Source: Peptococcaceae bacterium (GTDB taxonomy: Bacteria > Bacillota > DSM-12270 > Thermacetogeniales > Thermacetogeniaceae). Taken from it: 7,195 bases of DNA. A program made the translations under genes and the position numbers. The stretch's first letter is position 1; each line of letters opens with the position of its first letter. The notes under the pieces are model-generated. The model saw only the letters and a list, made by a program, of their open reading frames with translations. It ran no database searches and was not told the origin of the DNA. Location of the stretch: the NCBI GenBank assembly GCA_003132605.1, contig PKYJ01000161.1:1-7195 (forward strand). The letters run 5' to 3'. Positions 5,254 through 7,195 of this stretch are shown in pieces.

Positions 5254-6144
5254 ATGGAATTGATCAAAATCAAGGGCGGCGCCTATTATATTCCGGCGCC
5301 GACGAACGTGGGGGTCTATGTTTTCAAGGACAAGCAGTGCCTGCTGGTGGACACCTGCCTGGACAACAGCGAGGCCCGGCAGATCGACGGAGTGTTGCAG
5401 CAGCATGGCCTGCGCCCAAAATACATCATCAACACCCACAGCCACCTTGACCACTGCAACGGCAATCACTACTTTCAGACTACCTATCCGGGCTGCCAGG
5501 TGCTGGGTCATGCCAGCGGCCGGTTGTTCCTGGAAAACCCCGACCTGCTGTCCGTGATCCTGTTCTCTACCGATCCCATCAGGGGCATCCAGACAAAGGC
5601 GCACCGATTCACGACGCAGTATTCGCTGGATTGGGGAGTCAATAAGATCAATGATGAAAAATTTGCGATCTTATCTTTAGAGGGGCATGCGCCAGCCCAG
5701 ATCGGCATCGTCACGCCGGAAAAGGTCTGCTTCCTGGGAGACGCCATCTTCAGCCGGAGCATCCTGGATAAATACTCGCTGCCCTACCTGTACGACATCG
5801 CCGGAAGCCTGAACACCCTGCAGCGGCTCCGGGAGATCGATGCCGACCAGTTCGTGGTCGGGCACGCGGACCAGGTTTATGACAGGGCCGAACTCGGCAA
5901 ACTGGTTGACTTCAACCTGGACAACCTGAACCAATATCTGAAGCAGGTCCTGGAACTGCTGGAGCACCCGCTGACCCGGGAGGACCTGCTGGAAAACCTG
6001 GTGGTGTTGAACAACCTGGAGCTCAGCCTGGCGGAATATCACATCCTGTTGGCGACGGTGTCTGCCTTTGTCAAGTATTTCTACGATCGGGACGTCATCG
6101 AATTCTCCATCGCCGACGGCAGGCTCTACTACTATCAGAAATAG
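5254..6144 (+). CDS. MBL-fold metallo-hydrolase
   Basis: A 296-residue metallo-beta-lactamase-fold enzyme expected to bind two metal ions and hydrolyse an ester, thioester or similar bond; the substrate is unknown. The metal ligands are all present: H62-x-H64-x-D66-H67 in 'THSHLDHCNG', H145 in 'LEGHAPAQIG', D163 in 'FLGDAIF' and H204 in 'VVGHADQV'. After the core, residues about 215-296 form a mostly helical extension ('LNQYLKQVLELLEHPLTRED' onward). It ends in a short strand-like 'FSIADGRLYYYQK' that may be a winged-helix-like or dimerisation domain. I chose the ATG at 5254 because GGAG at 5241-5244 gives 9-nt spacing and the family usually begins near here. A TTG at 5215 would overlap the upstream stop by 4 bp but lacks a ribosome site. 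It is not a flavodiiron protein, since no flavodoxin domain is fused, though a separate flavoprotein is encoded just upstream. Confidence 0.9.
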   Translation: MELIKIKGGAYYIPAPTNVGVYVFKDKQCLLVDTCLDNSEARQIDGVLQQHGLRPKYIINTHSHLDHCNGNHYFQTTYPGCQVLGHASGRLFLENPDLLSVILFSTDPIRGIQTKAHRFTTQYSLDWGVNKINDEKFAILSLEGHAPAQIGIVTPEKVCFLGDAIFSRSILDKYSLPYLYDIAGSLNTLQRLREIDADQFVVGHADQVYDRAELGKLVDFNLDNLNQYLKQVLELLEHPLTREDLLENLVVLNNLELSLAEYHILLATVSAFVKYFYDRDVIEFSIADGRLYYYQK

Positions 6145-6475
6145 TCAATCACTCGCATAAATGCGGAGTTTCCGCTGAATACCCAGTCTGATGCGCTTCG
6201 GCAGCAGCCTGAGTGCTGATACCTTTAACCGGACATCATCTTCTGAAAGCAGATGTCACAAAAAGACGGGCGCCGGTGTTAATTTAGAGTAAAGAAAACT
6301 TGGCTTGCGCCAAGCCATGGGTGTGAGCGGAGGGCAGCATAGGAGCGGGCAAAAGCGGAGGTGGTTCCCTGAGAGCATGTCCAGTGTGGACAGCGGAGGT
6401 TTGGCAGGAATTCGGGAAATGGGTTATCATTAGGAAGGACGTCAGTGAACAGGACAGAGGCAAGGAGCAATGGCC
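6145..6475. other. Intergenic region with hairpins and short repeats upstream of the sigma gene
   Basis: No gene is supported here. Small stems follow the MBL gene: GCGGA/TCCGC at 6163-6175 and GACATC/GATGTC at 6232-6257. None has a T run, so no clear terminator is seen. At 6299-6316 two perfect 6-bp stems compete for the same bases. The octamer AGCGGAGG occurs three times (6326, 6354, 6392). A minus-strand frame across 6279-6497 is open but has no start signal or family resemblance. The promoter for the sigma gene lies at the right side. Confidence 0.5.
6401..6430 (+). promoter_or_regulatory. Sigma-A-like promoter of the ECF sigma/anti-sigma operon
   Basis: TTGGCA (6401-6406, five of six matches to TTGACA) and TATCAT (6425-6430, five of six matches to TATAAT) are separated by 18 bp. 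Transcription would start near 6437, about 39 nt before the likely ATG at 6476. I saw no clear ECF-type GGAAC/CGTC promoter at correct spacing, so autoregulation by the encoded sigma factor is not evident. Confidence 0.6.
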
Positions 6476-7042
6476 ATGCCTGATCGACCGGTGTCAAATG
6501 CGTCTCAGCCTGGGCACGGCGTCCTGGGTAAGGCGCCCGCAGGCATCTCCTACGAGGAGACCTACCGCAGCTTTTACGCCCAGGTGGTGCGCCAACTGAC
6601 CTGCCTGTTGGGCGACCGGGCAGCGGCGGAGGATGTCGCCCAGGAGACCTTCCTCAAATTGTACACGGTTCCACCCCCGACCAGGCAGAATATCGGGGGT
6701 TGGCTGCACCAGGTGGGGGCGCGCCTTGCCCTGAACTACCTGCGTGGCGAGAAGCGGCAGCAGCGGCGGGAACTCCAGGCGGAAGATCCTTCCGGGGACA
6801 AGGTGATCCCCCTGGAAGAGATCATGTGGAGGCAGGAAACGGTACGCCTCGTCAGGGATCTGCTGGGCGGGATGCCTGCCCGGGAACGGCTGGCGCTGCT
6901 GCTGCGGCACACCGGCTTTACCTACCAGGAGATCGCTTCGGCCATAGAGGTCGCCCCAGGCTCGGTGGGAACGTTGCTGGCCAGGGCGCAGCGGCGGTTC
7001 CTGGATCTATACAGGCAGCGGAAGGATGATGATGAGCAGTGA
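6476..7042 (+). CDS. ECF-type sigma-70 family RNA polymerase sigma factor
   Basis: A 188-residue alternative sigma factor that directs RNA polymerase to its own promoter set. Region 2 spans about residues 25-92: 'SYEETYRSFYAQVVRQL', then 'GDRAAAEDVAQETFLKLY' (46-63, core-binding region 2.2) and 'GGWLHQVGARLALNYLRGEKR' (74-94, -10 recognition). Region 4 spans about 120-178: 'GMPARERLALLLRH.GFTYQEIASAIEVAPGSVGTLLARAQRRF', a helix-turn-helix for the -35. There is no region 1.1 or 3, as is typical for ECF proteins. AAGGAG at 6462-6467 is 2 nt from an ATG at 6470 but 8 nt from the ATG at 6476, so the latter is the likely start. The anti-sigma gene begins inside its stop codon. The inducing signal is unknown; the ZAS-type partner suggests redox or envelope stress, which is inference. 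Confidence 0.93.
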   Translation: MPDRPVSNASQPGHGVLGKAPAGISYEETYRSFYAQVVRQLTCLLGDRAAAEDVAQETFLKLYTVPPPTRQNIGGWLHQVGARLALNYLRGEKRQQRRELQAEDPSGDKVIPLEEIMWRQETVRLVRDLLGGMPARERLALLLRHTGFTYQEIASAIEVAPGSVGTLLARAQRRFLDLYRQRKDDDEQ

Positions 7043-7195
7043 GGTGTTTCAGCGAAGGGGAATTGCAGGCCTATCTCGATGAACAGTTGGCGCCGCGGCA
7101 GATGGTGTCGGTCAAGACTCACCTTGCCCTCCGCCTGAAGCTGCGCCAGGCAGTTACAGCAGCGGCCGCAGCGGGCAAGGTGAGTCTTGACCGAC
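7039..7195 (+). CDS. ZAS-type anti-sigma factor, partial, disrupted at the window end
   Basis: Starts with GTG at 7039, overlapping the sigma-factor stop codon by 4 bp (GTGA), a standard coupled arrangement. The first residues 'CFSEGELQAYLDEQLAP' followed by 'VSVKTHLA' match the N-terminus of zinc-binding anti-sigma factors (zf-HC2 type), which hold their cognate ECF sigma inactive and often continue into a membrane helix. The family expects H-x3-C-x2-C at this histidine. Here the reading continues 'HLALRLKLRQAVTAAAA' with no cysteines. The loss begins exactly at the end of the left arm of a perfect inverted repeat (7107-7129). The reverse complement of the following loop gives 'HLARCGRC' in frame, restoring the motif. 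Only 7039 to about 7129 should therefore be trusted as native coding sequence; the rest is probably an inverted, chimeric tail. Confidence 0.75.
   Translation, partial: MRCFSEGELQAYLDEQLAPRQMVSVKTHLALRLKLRQAVTAAAAAGKVSLDR
7107..7195. repeat. Perfect 23-bp inverted repeat with 43-base loop at the window end
   Basis: The arm at 7107-7129 (GTCGGTCAAGACTC then ACCTTGCCC) is the exact reverse complement of 7173-7195. The loop is 7130-7172. The right arm stops exactly at the last base of the window, so the true arms may be longer. The left arm and everything before it read as normal anti-sigma gene sequence. The loop fits that gene only when reverse-complemented, which points to a fold-back junction near 7129/7130. 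Confidence 0.95.

Noticed and set aside
4673..6144. Split flavodiiron (A-type flavoprotein) system
   Set aside because: The MBL protein has hydrolase-type HxHxDH ligands rather than the H-x-E-x-D diiron pattern.
6279..6497. 72-codon minus-strand ORF upstream of the sigma gene
   Set aside because: No ribosome binding site or recognisable domain, and it overlaps the promoter and start of the sigma factor gene.
7130..7172. Real C-terminal coding sequence of the anti-sigma factor
   Set aside because: The forward reading has no cysteines and drifts into Ala-rich sequence, while the reverse complement restores the zinc motif in frame.

Overview
The window looks like chromosomal DNA from a Gram-positive, Clostridia-type (Firmicutes) bacterium, probably in or near the Peptococcaceae/Desulfotomaculum-Pelotomaculum group. 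The assignment rests on strong GGAGG-type ribosome binding sites, TTG and GTG starts, sigma-A-like TATAAT promoters, a signal-peptide protein with Firmicutes-style 'GKLTQ.Q' repeats, and an antitoxin type I associate with Firmicutes. It is inferred by eye, not by a database search. Both ends cut through genes, so this may be a whole short contig.

Layout. 1-818 (minus): the end of an azlCD operon for branched-chain amino-acid export, with azlC complete and only the first 20 codons of azlD. 819-1112: divergent regulatory region with a promoter for each side. 1113-1737 (plus): a toxin-antitoxin pair, made of a Phd/YefM-like antitoxin with a HicB-like C-terminal part and a small HicA-like toxin, overlapping by 8 bp. 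1848-1889: hairpin between convergent genes. 1901-2554 (minus): a secreted repeat protein, preceded by four 11-bp-spaced direct repeats that look like a response-regulator site. 2640-3087: mostly empty, with one doubtful small membrane ORF. 3088-4278 (minus): a fold-type I PLP aminotransferase of the LysN/MocR-like group. 4279-4672: a gap with no convincing gene. 4673-6144 (plus): a flavodoxin-fold FMN oxidoreductase followed by an MBL-fold hydrolase, probably one operon. 6145-6475: a gap holding hairpins, short repeats and a good sigma-A-like promoter. 6476-7195 (plus): an ECF sigma factor and the start of its ZAS-type anti-sigma factor, overlapping by 4 bp.

How the genes relate. The window is a set of small independent transcription units rather than one pathway. 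Three show standard coupled logic: azlC/azlD (two-subunit exporter), antitoxin/toxin (autoregulated pair) and sigma/anti-sigma. The aminotransferase and the AzlCD exporter both concern amino acids but are not adjacent or co-transcribed.

The most informative anomaly is at the right end. The last 89 bases form a perfect 23-bp inverted repeat around a 43-base loop. The anti-sigma gene loses its zinc-binding motif exactly where the left arm ends. Reading the loop in reverse complement after the left arm restores H-x3-C-x2-C in frame. The end is therefore best explained as a fold-back (chimeric) junction, with a true invertible segment as the less likely alternative. I see no CRISPR array, tRNA, rRNA, insertion sequence or phage gene. 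The most biologically interesting locus is the hybrid Phd/HicB-like plus HicA-like toxin-antitoxin pair with its compact promoter/operator.
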